NCBI GenBank assembly: GCA_963969595.1
Contig: OZ018417.1
Location: forward strand, 11,348,501 to 11,412,500
DNA length: 64,000 bases
Direction of reading: 5' to 3'
Source of the DNA: Neckera pumila
Lineage: Eukaryota; Streptophyta; Bryopsida; Hypnales; Neckeraceae
Part shown: positions 1-12,092 of the stretch, piece after piece
How the letters are laid out: each line of letters starts with the position of its first letter
Position numbering within the stretch: position 1 is the stretch's first letter
Notes under the pieces: generated by a model
Database searches by the model: none
The model's input: the letters and a program-made list of their open reading frames with translations, nothing else
What the model was told of the DNA's origin: nothing
Translations under genes and position numbers: made by a program

Positions 1-1479
1 TGATTTAGAGGTACATTTCACTTTCTTCAATGTATCAAATCTGCACATTTTAGAAGGGTAATCGTTTTGATGACCACATATGACCATTTTTTGTGAACTT
101 CAAAAATTTGTAACTAATTTCACAAAGCTTGAAAAAATATGGGATGACTTGGGTTAGATGCCTATTCTACTTGTCTTTCGAGGAAAATTTACTAAAAAAA
201 TATTTAAAGATGTTTTGCCTCTCCAAATTCAAATTTAGCCCTTAGAAGGTTGATTTACGGACCTCCTACCTTATTTATAGCAATTTTTACCATTGGATGA
301 GTTTGATTTCTTGTTAAGCTAAAGAGTCTCCCTTATAGAAACACCTTGTACAGTTTGATCTAAGACTACATCTTTAAAGTGGCCAAAATTCATTTTCTTG
401 AAAAACTACACCCACCCCCCAAATCAACCATGGTCATTTAAGGGATAATTAACTATGCTAAAATCTCTCAACCAAACATTAATCACATCCTATAACATCT
501 TTACATATTTCAATGCCACTAGCTAGGCCCAACAATCAAACATTTACCAATTGGATGTTCTACAATTAATTATTCTCTAAAATAATGTATCCATATTAGA
601 TTACACCTTCTTTATACTTCATATATTGTTAAAATTATCATTATACTAAATTCATGAACATACACAATTGTGTATCTTGTAGCAACCACAATTTAGAGAC
701 ACTAATTTATAATTGGTCCATTACATCTTTTGCTAATCAAAATTCACACTATAATTGCAACCTTGATAAAGACATCATTACATCAAATCATTATCTATAT
801 TAAATGGCTAAATGCAAATATTTATAGTAAAAATGAAAAATACATATTACAATTTCCAAATCCAAATGTCAATGGCCATGCCAACAATACAAAAATCTTA
901 TTAATAAATCTGTGCTATAAAATCCAATAGTCCAAATGTTTGAAATGTAATTTTTAAGCCATATAAAAATTCAAAAGACAAATTTCTAAAATATGGCATT
1001 CTACACATCACTCAATATACTCTTTCAAAACCCGTCTTCCATCAACTTGAACTTACTTTCAAACTCACACATTCATATTTTTCCTCTTCCATTATATGCC
1101 CTAGAGAATTTTAAACATTTTACATATTCACTTTATAGGTGTAATGCCATTTTTGGTTAATTAGGTCTAGCTTATTGTAGATAAGCTTTGGTCGTCAAAT
1201 TATATTTAAACAAAACCCAAGGCTAATAGTAAAGTTCGTTCCAAGGGAGGCTATAAAATAGGGATACTTCCAATTACCAAATGAGTCATTGCAATTATAG
1301 AAAATATAAAGAAAATTTATTCCTTAACCACAAGCATAAATGTTTTTCTTACGCGGTAACATCTAATTGCTAGATTTGACACTCCACTCTTAAAGGCCAC
1401 AAGGGTTAAGATATTCTCCCAAATTGATATTTAATCTTTTCTATCTTTAATACTTCTTTTCATCTTTTACTTTAAACTC
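1..1479. other. AT-rich intergenic DNA
   Basis: Very AT-rich sequence with frequent stops in all frames. I see no gene, RNA gene or element with recognisable ends here. Short open frames of 60-66 codons have no family features and are treated as chance. Confidence 0.5.
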
Positions 1480-3100
1480 CTTTTATCTTTCCAACTTGGA
1501 CTCTTTAACCAGCCTTGCAATCTGACTGCAACAACTACCAATTCGGCCTTTACTGCTTCAGTTGCAACCTTATTCCAATTAGGTTCAATTACACCACAGG
1601 TACAACTTGAAATTAGTCACTTTTCCATCAAATTGGTTTGTCTTCTGATTTGGGAACCAACACATTCTTTTCTACCAACTTGGCTTTTTAACTTCCGCAT
1701 CCAACTTAGTCACTCATCATATGATTTCACTCGCAAATCATAAACCAAATTGGAATACACAGCAAACAGCATTCAAGCTCTAAATAAATTCCCATTAGGA
1801 CGGTGGTCTCTCTTACATCCCGACTTGGACTTCACATACACCAAACTTATCAAGCAAACTCATATAAAATATTACATGACTCATCTGACTAACTTACAAT
1901 TTGGATTTTTAATTTATACTACAATGACATACACAAATCCAACTTGAATCAATCAAAACACAGAAGCACAAATAATTTCCAATTTGCTCATCACTGCTCT
2001 CACTAACACAGTCATCTCATGCATCCATACAGTTAGGATTCAACATTACAATCTTCACATGCCTTCAAACACCAAACATCACATTCACAACACCAATTTG
2101 GTTGAAACTGAAATCCTATTAATTTCCAAATTGGTGATTAAATCACCATTATAGATTTTACAATCTTGCTCAAAACTAAATCTCAAGATCTAACAATCAA
2201 ATTCATTCTTAATCTCCAGATATTACAATTTATAGCCATCACTTCCTAAATTCCAAATTGGGCTTCTAACTTTTCAGCTTCAACTACCCATTTGGAAAAC
2301 TCCACATTGCTCCATCTTCACCCTTCTGCACATCATCCTGCCATGCACTGGCACGCAAGCATCCCAATTAGGACACAGATACACTCAAACATATTGACCC
2401 AATTTGGACTCCAAAACAGACACAGACACAAATCCGACTAGGAAATCACACTCGTAACACCCCATTCAGACTCAACTGTCCTCCACGACAGACTGACACC
2501 CAATTAGCACAGACAAACATCCACAATCACTCACACTCAACACAACACACATTCACCAAAACACACAAGAAATTACTCAGCTATACTCGACTGGGACACG
2601 CAGCATGCTCACTCAATATTGGGTGCTCTCCCAATTGGGAAGACGGACCAAATAGGGACCAAGCCGGCTGACAGTTAGCCAACCGACTCGGAATTTCACA
2701 AGAACTCACACCATTAAGAATCTCATACGAATTCAACGACTCACTAATTGAACTACCATTCAGACTCACAAATTACCCGCCAACTAGGACTCAATCACCA
2801 ACAACCTGATTGACCAGCAAGGCAAACCATCACTTCAGCTAATCACAAATAAACTCCTAATTGGGCTGACTAAAGTAAAAACATACTTACAAACTACACT
2901 CCAACTTGGTAAAAACATATACAAAGAACCCCAAATTGGTACACAAAGATGACAAAAACTCAACAAACACACTCAAAAACTCGCCAAATTACATTAAAAA
3001 GGTTAAAACTTCAATACAACTAGGCTGTCTACACTTATTCACACCAATTGTTTAGAAATGGGCTCACTCATCCATACAGTAAACAAATTGCATCACAAGC
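1480..3100. repeat. Array of degenerate CCAA-n-TTGG motifs
   Basis: About 25 variants of a short near-palindrome of the form CCAA(N)TTGG or CCAATTAGG recur at irregular 30-70 bp intervals, for example near 1495, 1538, 1575, 1674, 1747, 2095, 2138, 2255, 2365, 2400, 2635, 2790, 2858, 2900 and 2930. The plus strand of the stretch is rich in C and A and poor in G, unlike its surroundings. No open frame runs through it. It may be a decayed tandem repeat or a cluster of protein-binding sites. The motif and base skew are seen directly; the role is unknown. Confidence 0.45.
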
Positions 3101-3140
3101 AGTACAATTGGACTAGACTGACAACATATACAAATCCAAA

Positions 3141-3401
3141 CACTACAAGAGAATGGGATGTCTTATGTGAGTTTTTAAGCTCAGTTAAAACATATAGTCT
3201 TAGACTATAATTTTTAAATATACTCTTACACATAAAATTTTAAGTAATGACCTTCAAGGCAATTTTCAGCAAAATTTGACTAGGAACATATGTAAATCTA
3301 GTAAAATTTTGGTGAAAATTGCCTTAAAGGTCATTACTTAAAATCTTATGTATAGGACTATACTTAAAAACTCATTTAGAACACCCCATTCTCTTGTAAT
3401 G
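3141..3401. mobile_element. CACTA-type miniature element
   Basis: The left end reads CACTACAAGAGAATGGG and the right end is its inverted counterpart ending in TTCTCTTGTAATG. Long internal inverted repeats make it almost fully foldback (261 bp). It is flanked by AAA on both sides (3138-3140 and 3402-3404). Unit B near 24530 has the uninterrupted site with a single AAA. CACTA ends plus a 3-bp duplication are the hallmarks of the CMC/EnSpm superfamily. It has no coding capacity. Confidence 0.85.
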
Positions 3402-3883
3402 AAACAACATTGCCATATTCATACTTTTGATTATGAATATTGATTGTTATAACAAACTACCATTTAATCCACCCGATTTTGATGTATTAGCATCCTTTCT
3501 ACCTAATTCCATCACATAATTATCCATAAAACAAATACCACTTAAAGGAAGCTAATTGCACACTTCAATGTATGATTCTTGGCATGCACCACCAAGGGCA
3601 ACAAGCGCTTGATTTGCACTAGTTTTGTACAAAAATTTGCACTAGAAACTCTACTCTATTTTGATGCAAGTACTTCACGATCTTTAATAAAAATTTAAAA
3701 AAAATTAAAACTTTGAATTTTTATAAACTGCACATGAAAAAAAATAAAAAAATATGCATTTCAAAATCTTTAAAGGCCAATCTAAGCTTTTGAACATCAA
3801 ATTTAAATATAAATATGTATAAGAAATCCTAAAATAATTATAATATAAAAAATGAAATCTTTTTTAAGGTAATTCTTTATTAA

Positions 3884-5109
3884 TCCTAAAGGTTTTTGAC
3901 TATGGTTTTATCAAAAATGCTCCAAAACTACCATTTCTAACACAAGTACCAAATTCTAAAAAAGAAACATTTTTGGACACATATAACCGTAGGATCTCGT
4001 AGTACACTAGTTCAAGATGTTGTGGAAAAAATTTCAGAAATTTCCACCTTGTGGATTGTAAGATAATAGCATTTGAATTGACAAAAAAAAAAATTTCCCT
4101 ACAAAAATCCGAGCAGCTTCACTTCATAAGGTCACATTTGTATGAAGAAATGTCCAAAATGGTGGTTACCAGGGCTTTTTTTTTCAATTTTCAAGAAGTG
4201 CCATAGTGGCAATATAAAATTTTGCAATAGTGCTTCAAATTTCAGGATTCATCTATATCAGATAGAAAATATACATATCACATGTCTATAATTTGATTTT
4301 CATCCACAATCTGGCAATTTCATCCAGTTTTTTTTTACTTGAGCTTTTTTGGCAATTTCATCCAAATTTTTTGCCATCTTTTTTATTGCTCTTTAGCTAG
4401 ATATTTTTTCTGGTGCAATCTGGCACCAGAAAGCCAAAAAAAAGCCCTAGTGGTTACTCTTTGGATTCATTCTTCAAGGCAAGTTTACTACATGCTCAAA
4501 AAATTTCAGATCATTTGGAATTGTAAAACATGTAGGAAAAAAATAGTAGATAGCAAGAAGTAGAAAATGATTCAAAAATACTAAATTGTTAGCCATTTTT
4601 TCAAGGAATTTAGAAAAGCCAATCCCATTGGTTGTAATGTTGTAATAAACAGTATCCACCTTATGGCTTAAATTTTTTCCAAATTTTGAAAATTGAGTTA
4701 AATAAAGGACTTCAAAGTTTATTTTAGAGTAGAGATTTTATAACTACCCATAAACTACCCTAAATTAAGAATCCTCATAAGTTTTGACTCATTAATCAAA
4801 ATGGAATGATTCAAAGCTTTCCGCGTATATATAAATCTAAAGAACCAATTTCAAATTTTAATATTCTTAAAAAGTGATTTTTAAAGAGTTTTTTTTGGGC
4901 TGCCCAAGATGCTTGATGAATGTTGAAAATCACATATCATGCAATAATTTTTTAACCGTATAGTCAAAAGTTACGAAACTATTGGGCCTTAAAGCTACTC
5001 CTCGGGAAAATTTTGTGTTAAATTTTCAAAGAAAAAAATAAAAAATCCATTCATAGTAAGCTACCTCAAATTGCTATGCTGCCAAAAACGCAGTTTGGTC
5101 CTTTAGGGG
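3884..5109. mobile_element. TTAA-target non-autonomous element, copy 1
   Basis: Flanked by TTAA at 3880-3883 and 5110-5113. The left end is TCCTAAAGG, degenerate; the right end is GGTCCTTTAGGGG. Unit B has the empty site with one TTAA at 24970-24973. Removing the nested hAT element and its duplication (288 bp) leaves about 938 bp, matching the other copies. The internal landmark AACCGTAGGATCTCGTAGTA lies near 3987. No coding capacity. Confidence 0.85.
4170..4449. mobile_element. hAT-type miniature element nested in TTAA copy 1
   Basis: The ends are CAGGGCTTTTTTTT and AAAAAAAAGCCCTA, flanked by a perfect 8-bp duplication GTGGTTAC (4162-4169 and 4450-4457). The related TTAA element at 11288-12058 has the uninterrupted sequence with a single GTGGTTAC near 11571. 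An 8-bp duplication and C/TAGGG ends fit the hAT superfamily. Length 280 bp, non-coding. Confidence 0.85.
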
Positions 5110-5113
5110 TTAA

Positions 5114-6641
5114 AAACTCAATTATTTTTTCATCCATTATCAATGAGATCTTTAAATTTAGTATACATGATGTATTGTGACATAATTATTTAATTTGGAC
5201 AGAAGGATAGACTTGGTGTATAAGAAATCTACTTCTAGTCCAAATTCAACATGCATGCATTTAACAGTACAAATTATCAAAGTTATGAAAACAATGCATA
5301 AAAACAAATAAAGCGATACATAATATTGTGCAAACATCTAGAGACACTAGCACTGCACCTATTATGCATACATCACAAAATATATCTTCTAGAAAATAAC
5401 ATACTAATCACCAATTTAAATTGTAAAACTATGGAACTCCAAATACCAAAACTTTATTTACAAATTATCCCTCCTACACTACACTAATTCAAAGTTAACA
5501 AATTAATATAGATATAAAATAATGCTATCTTGCTTCCCATTACAACATTACAACCACTAAACATTGCTTACACGCCTTTATGTAACCTTGTATATAACGT
5601 GTGCCTCAAATAGAAATATACTGAATGATATTCCTATTACACGGACAATTCTTTTATAGTACTACCAAAATCTTACAAAGACTTTGGAAGTTGGATTGTA
5701 AAATATACAGTAGTAGAAAACGCTGTCCTAAATGACTTGTCCACAATGACTGTAGCAATCATTTTATGTCTACAATGACTACAAAATGACTGCAAAGTGA
5801 TTATTGCAGGTCACTAGTAAAAAATAGGCTATGAATAACTTGTCTACAAAATTATTGCAATGATTGCAAGAAGGACTAGTCGATATTATAGCATTTTGGC
5901 AAAAATTATGGTTGTGACAATGAGTGTTATGAGTACACTGAGTATTATGGTGCCAGTAACAATAGAAGTTGTCAAACTTAGAAGACCGCCGACGATCTTT
6001 TTAGTTTTGCATGAATTGCGTTAGTGAATGAATATTGAAATTGGAGATGGCAAAAATCATGATCTATCCACAACAAGTAAGTACTATACATGTTGTACTT
6101 AGTTCTACCAATTAATACAAAAGCAAAATTTTCTCAGATTAGAAATATCTTGAGGTTTTAATTCATAATAAATTTACCAGAGGGAAAAAATCTAAAAACT
6201 GGCAATTTTTGAATTAATTTTTTAGGACTTGGCGATGATGAAATTTCACAAAAAGAATGAACTTGACACATCTTCAATGTTCAAAGGTGCGTGCTCTTGG
6301 GAGCCCTTTTTGTATGAATGTAGAGAACATAAAATCATCTATTTTTAGATGCTCCTACAATAATGAACATGTACGCCTACTATGAAAACAGGCCACAAAA
6401 ATTTCAACTCTAAATCATTAATTTTGGGTATTCTATGCTATTCAAAATCCCCAACCTTGAAAGTGAAATAAATTAGCAAAATTTACTTCAAAATATAAAA
6501 TGATTATTTTAAAATTTCTAAAAATAAAGGATATAATTACAACAAATACATTCATATCTAATCAAAAAATTCAAGTTCATTAGATTCATGCTTCCAAAGT
6601 TATAGAGGAATCATAAGTATATCATGCTACTTGTGCCGTAA
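5114..6641. other. AT-rich DNA, partly a dispersed repeat
   Basis: No gene seen. About 6140-6610 resembles 20440-20960 in the same window (shared blocks around 'tactatggaaatagacc' and 'aaatcattaa'), so it is a dispersed repeat of unknown class. About 5183-6028 has no counterpart in unit B, where only about 100 bp lies at that point. Confidence 0.45.
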
Positions 6642-6645
6642 TTAA

Positions 6646-7555
6646 CCCCTAAAGGCCCAAGGCCTTATTTCTGCCAACAAACATTTAATGCTATTTTTAT
6701 AGCAAAGAGTAAAAAAATTTGAAAAATACTTTTTTTGCACATCTAACCGTAGGATCTTACACGGAACTAGTATGAGAATGTGTGCAAAAAAATTCAAAAT
6801 TTTTGACCACATAGATTGCAAGATATCTACGTTTGAAGTGAAAAAAACAAATTTTTTAGCACATTGTGGGACTAGATTTTATGACTTTGAACATTTTTAA
6901 CTTAATATTTTTGCACTACAGAGTTTTGAGCTTCAAATCTTTATAGTAGAAAATTGAGTTGAGAATCTAGGGGGAAAAAAAAGCCAAAATAACTTAATTT
7001 TCATTACTAAAAATATTGTTAAGTAGAAGTAGGTACAAGATAGAAGGAAAATCTAAAATATTAATATCTTTTATATGGAATTAAAAAACACTAATCCCAA
7101 TGGTGAGCTTGTTCTAGCAAAAAAACTAAACCTTGTGGAACTTTTTCTTTTGAAAAATTGTTAAAATTGCATTCATAAATGAATCCTACAAATTATTTTT
7201 TCAAGAAGATGCTCTAAGTGCCCAAAAAACAAGATTGTCCATAACTTCCTCATAAAAAAACAAATGAAATGAATCAAAGCTTTCCAGATAGACAAAAATA
7301 TAACCTATAAGAAAAAAAAAGTAGAAAAAAGAAAAAGAAATTGCAAATTTTTTTTTGCTGCCCCCTGTCCCCCTATTTTGAGCTTATTTGGGCATAACTT
7401 TTTTTTCCATACACCAATTGAAAAAAATTATATTCCCACGAAGCTTTGCAGGTTTTTCTATCTTCATAAAAGGTTTCGGAAAACCACGACAAAAATTCAA
7501 CCCATAGGTACCTACCCAAAATCCCATATGTCCCCCGAACAATGGGCTTTAGGGG
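6646..7555 (+). mobile_element. TTAA-target non-autonomous element, copy 2
   Basis: 910 bp with inverted ends CCCCTAAAGG and CTTTAGGGG, flanked by TTAA at 6642-6645 and 7556-7559. Unit B carries the empty site with one TTAA at 26398-26401 inside otherwise matching flanks (GCTACTTGTGCC on the left, GGACC.ATGTTTCTT on the right). It belongs to the subfamily with internal CATCTAACCGTAGGATCTTA near 6742. Apparent open frames inside are not protein-like. Confidence 0.92.
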
Positions 7556-7559
7556 TTAA

Positions 7560-10085
7560 GGACCAATGTTTCTTGCAAACACCCATTGACAAGACTACTA
7601 GGAATCCAAAATATGATTAGGGCAAAAATCACAACCATCCCGAGAACCATCCACACTCTTTACAAAAATTCTAAAAAGAAAACCCAAAGGAACTAACACA
7701 TACCTTCACAAGACAAGCCCAACTCCATCTAGCTTATCATCAATCACATGAAAAAATATAAGTCACAAATTAATCACCTTGATAAAAGCATACTAACATC
7801 AATTATACAAAACTACAACTATTAAAACACTACACAAATGCTCTTACTAACTATATGTAAAGTTAGAAAACACTCCAATATACAAGGTAATAGAAGACAT
7901 ACTTGCATTGGCTAGAGATACAAAAAATACAAACTATCGGAAGACTACTACTACACTCTACTTTTTGTGCCATTTTATTTACATTCAAATGACTGGCCCT
8001 CAACAAAAAGCACACCATTCAAAGGTCCTATTACATTTCTAAAAATAAACCCTTAGAAAAAATAATCTAAATAAAATACAGCACTTACATTTTAATGTCT
8101 AAGTATAATAAATGAATTGAGAATAGAAACATTGACAACAAATTATCAAACAAATTTTGGGCCAAGAAAAATATATTTGATGCTCAAACCATTTACCTTT
8201 TCAAATTCTAATATAGCCGATACATAGACTAGACACAAATATACTTATTTTGGCCATGAAAATATCCAATCACCATATGCCAACTTTGCAATCTAAACCA
8301 AACACATGGATACATCTACTACTATGATGTATTGAACCACACATTAAAGCATTTTGTACCCAAAGACATAATAAAACCTTATTAGAAATTCAAAATCTAT
8401 TAAAATGGTACACAAATTCTAAATGCTTCATTCTAATGAATACAAAAGACTTTGTTGATCCCCTCCAAGATCACACAGTTCTCCTATGGCTTTATCCATG
8501 TGAATTTCCTAACCAACACAGCTACAAATGTATATGCACACTTTGTCAGATCTACTAGGTGTACAAATTCAACCACACATGAGTGATTTTCCAAATAATC
8601 CATCCAAAAATCATACCATATAATTTATAGAATTTACATTCTACAATGGTAAATACTCTACTAAATTCATTAACAAAAAAATCCACAATATTTATCAGAA
8701 CTTCATACAAAATCCAACAAACTATAGCTAGAATATGCATTATATAGTTCGTAACATCATGATAAATTATTTACAAGAAAAAACTTGAGAATAATCAACC
8801 GCTACCTACATTTAAAATCCACCTTAAACTTCATGTTCATCATAAAATGTTAACCTTCTCACTAATATATAATCCTTTTAAATACTACAAATATATACAA
8901 TCCATCTCTAAATTCCTTGAAAACAAGTTTTTTTAAGGTTTGAGTGTCTGATTATAAGGTAGTATAGAGTCTCCCTTCTAACAAAGATATGTAGTACTAG
9001 TAAAACTCTTTCTATTCAAATGAGGGACCTAAGATAATCAAACTCTTAATTCATGCCAATGTCAAAAATAGGTTGGAGTTCTTCTTCATCTTCTTTGGCG
9101 TTGGAAAGATTTCACATTTGAATCTTTAAAGCTAATTAAAAGAAAAATGATAATACCTTGCCAATTTCTATTTTTTTAATAAAGCATACCATTCCAATGG
9201 GACATAAAATGTATTTTTGTGACCACAAAAAATCAAGAATTGTGCTTAGAAATGCAATAGAATTAGAGACACCATTATAGCTTTTTTTTTTTTTTTTTGA
9301 GCAAATGGAAAATACCATTGCATCAAAAGAATCTAGATGGAACAACAGCCAAGCCAAGATTGGCAAATGAAGAGGTAAGAGCAAAACAAAAACAGAAAAA
9401 AAATACAAAGAGAGAAAGAAGAACCAAAAGAACTAGGTGAATTATAGCTAATTTTGAAGCTCATCTTTGCACCACGCATATCCATCCCAGCGCATACCCA
9501 TCCCAAGAGCCATAAATGTTCACTGCAATTCAAATATTCTATTCAAGTATTTTTCCATGTATATAATTTTGATACAAAAAATGCCATGTAGCTTCTCCTA
9601 TCTTGAAGTCTAAATGAAGAAGTTCAACTACTTAAATATATAATAAGTAACTACAATGGAAGCACCTATTGTAAAATTGTCAAAATAAACGATTCATACC
9701 TAAATACATAATAAGTTAGTAATTGCAGTGGAAACACCTAAAATTGTCAAAATAAACAACTCAATGTAGTTGGAGGCATTTTTTTTTTTAAATCAAAATT
9801 TTGTATTATTGGCAATTGAAAATCATGAATTTTAAAAAATCAAATTAGATTTTCTATATGGCATGTAATTTCTATGAATTTCAAAGTAGAAAATCTCCTT
9901 GGGCCACTGAAACGGTCACATAATTGAATTTGATTATGATTGGACCAATTTATCAACAAGTAACTTCAATAACGTATGCCTTTAAAATGTTTTCTAAGCA
10001 ACTCTATAGCAATAGAGCTACATTTGAGTCCTTTGCCTATGTAGTTTGGCCCTACTTTGTAATTGTTAAATCAAATTGCTTGCTT
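7560..10085. other. AT-rich shared duplication DNA, no gene
   Basis: Aligns with unit B 26402-30525 apart from elements private to one unit. I find no coding sequence: open frames are short, differ between the two units and lack domain features. It contains the uninterrupted TTAA at 9982-9985 that is the empty site for the unit B element at 29501-30422, and the empty site at 9724/9725 for the CATTAG element at 28627-29003. Confidence 0.6.
9283..9440 (-). mobile_element. Short poly(A) retroposon (minus strand)
   Basis: A run of T begins at 9282, and the segment is bounded by direct repeats ATTATAGCT and ATTATAGCTA (9274-9282 and 9441-9449). Unit B has one ATTATAGC at this place with no insert. 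A terminal poly(A) on the minus strand plus an 8-9 bp duplication is typical of a 5'-truncated LINE or SINE copied by target-primed reverse transcription. No frame survives. Confidence 0.75.
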
Positions 10086-10363
10086 CATTACAAAATTATG
10101 GACCCTAAGGAGGGTCGTTAGGATTTCAGGGAACGTACAATTATAGTGATTTTGAATTTTTTTTTGAATTTTTTTTGAATTTGAATTTGAATTTGAATAA
10201 TAATAATAATAATAATATTAATATTAATATTAATATTAATAATAAATAAAAAATTTATCAAAAGTCCAATGGGGCACTTGGTTGACTACTCACCTTACAA
10301 ATTGTCTGACAGCATTTTTGGGCTAATATTTTTCCTAAATGCACATTTTCATACATCCATTAA

Positions 10364-11283
10364 CCCCTAAAGGACCATTGTCCCTTCGGGAGACAAATGC
10401 GTTTTCGGGCAAGTACCTACGGGCTGAAATTTTCTTCTGATTTTTTTAAACTTTTCTTCGAGGTAGAAAAGATAATTAGCTTCATGGGAATATAATTTTT
10501 TTCACAATTGGTGCTTGGGAACAAAAGTTTTGACCAAATAAGCTCAAAATAGGGGACGGCGGGCAGCAAAAAAAAATTTCATTTTTTTTTTTTTTTTTTT
10601 AAGTATTTTTATTCTCATAGATTATATTTTTGTCTATCTAGAAAGCTTTGATTCATTTCATTTGGATTTTGTATGAGAAAGTTATGGACATTCTTGTTTT
10701 TCGGGCAGTTAGAGCATCTTTTTGAAAAAAATAACTTGTAGGATTCATTTCTGGATGCAATTTTTCAAATTTTTCAATTTTTTTTTTTGCATGGTTTAGT
10801 TTACTTGCTACAACAATCTCACCATTGGATTAGTGCACTTTAATCCCACCTAAAATATATAAATATTTTAGAGTTTCCTTCTATCTCGTACCTACTTCTA
10901 CTTAACAATTTTTTTAATAATGAAAATTAAGTTTTTTTGAACTTTCTTTTTTTGGCTAGATTCTCAACTCAATTCTCCAATATAAACATTAAAAGCTCAA
11001 AACTCTGTAGTGCAAAAAAATAAAGTTAAAAATGTTCAAAGTCAAAAAATCTAGTCCCACAATGTGCTGAAAAACTTGTTTTTTTCACTTTAAACGCAGA
11101 TATCTTGCAATCTGTGCCGTCAAAAATTCTGAAATTTTTTCCACACACTCTCATACTAGTTAGGAGTAAGATCCTATGGTTAGATGTTGAAAAAAAACTT
11201 TTTTCAAATTTTTTTACTTTTTGCTATAGAAATGGCAGTTTCGAGTGTTTTTTGGTAGGAAAAAGGCCTCGGTCCTTTAGGGG
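10364..11283 (-). mobile_element. TTAA-target non-autonomous element, copy 3
   Basis: 920 bp between TTAA at 10360-10363 and TTAA at 11284-11287, with ends CCCCTAAAGGACC and GGTCCTTTAGGGG. It is in the opposite orientation to copy 2, judged by the internal blocks. It shares its right TTAA with copy 4. No coding capacity. Confidence 0.9.
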
Positions 11284-11287
11284 TTAA

Positions 11288-12058
11288 CTCCTAGAGGTTT
11301 TTGACTATGTTTTCACCAAAATCGCTCCAAAATTGCCATTTCAAATACAAGTACCAAATTTTAGAAAAAAAAACATTTTTGAACTTATGTAACCGTAGGA
11401 TCTTGTAATACATTGGTTTAAGAAGATGTGGAAAAAAATTCAGAATTTTCCACCATGTAGATTGCAAGATAATAGCGTTTGAATTGACAAAAGTCCTTTT
11501 TTAATCATTGCAAAAATCCGGGCAGCTGCCCTTCACAGGGTCACATTTATATAAAAAAATGTCCAAAATGGTGGTTACTCTTTGGATTCGTTCTTCAAGG
11601 CAAGTTGGCTCATGCTTGAAAATTTTCAGATCATTTTGGAATTGTACAACATATAGGAAAAAAATAGTAAGTAGGAAGAGGTAGAGAATGACTCAAAATA
11701 CTAAATTGTCAAGAATTTAATTATGGAATTGAAAAATGCCAGTCTTAGCGGTTTGTAATGTTGTAATAAATAGTATACACCCAATGTTTTTTTGTTTTAT
11801 TCAAAAATATTGAAAATTGAGTTAGAGAAAGGACTTCAAAGTTTATTTTAGAGTAGAGATTCCATAACTACCCTCCAACTAAGTATCCTCATAACTTTTG
11901 ACTTGTTAATCCAAATGGAATGATTCAAAGCTTTCCAAGTATATATAAATCTATAAAACCAATTTCAAATTTTAATTTTTCAAAAAAGCGTTTTTCATTC
12001 ATAGTGAGCTGTCCAAAATTGCTATGTTGCCAAAAAATGGTGTTTGGTCCTTTAGGGG
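11288..12058 (+). mobile_element. TTAA-target non-autonomous element, copy 4
   Basis: 771 bp beginning CTCCTAGAGG, directly abutting copy 3 through a shared TTAA, and ending GGTCCTTTAGGGG before TTAA at 12059-12062. It belongs to the second subfamily (internal AACCGTAGGATCTTGTAATA near 11391) and is shorter than its sisters by about 150 bp. Confidence 0.88.
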
Positions 12059-12092
12059 TTAACCCTATAGAGGGCTGAAATTTTCTTTGATG

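Larger units (their letters stand above)
10086..12092. mobile_element. CATTAG-type element E1, split by two TTAA elements
   Basis: The ends are CATTACAAAATTATGG and GGCTGAAATTTTCTTTGATG, matching the inverted ends of other CATTAG-type copies. Unit B joins the flanks without a base lost or gained (junction 30525/30526, 'gctt|tgtg'), so this 2-kb block inserted with no target duplication. The core without the two nested TTAA elements is about 300 bp and includes an (AAT)n tract at about 10195-10245. Non-coding. Confidence 0.75.

Noticed and set aside
6642..7559. TA as the duplicated target (mariner/Stowaway type) for the 920-bp family
   Set aside because: Possible at one site, but every preserved flank and all three empty sites show TTAA, which would be unlikely for a TA-only target.
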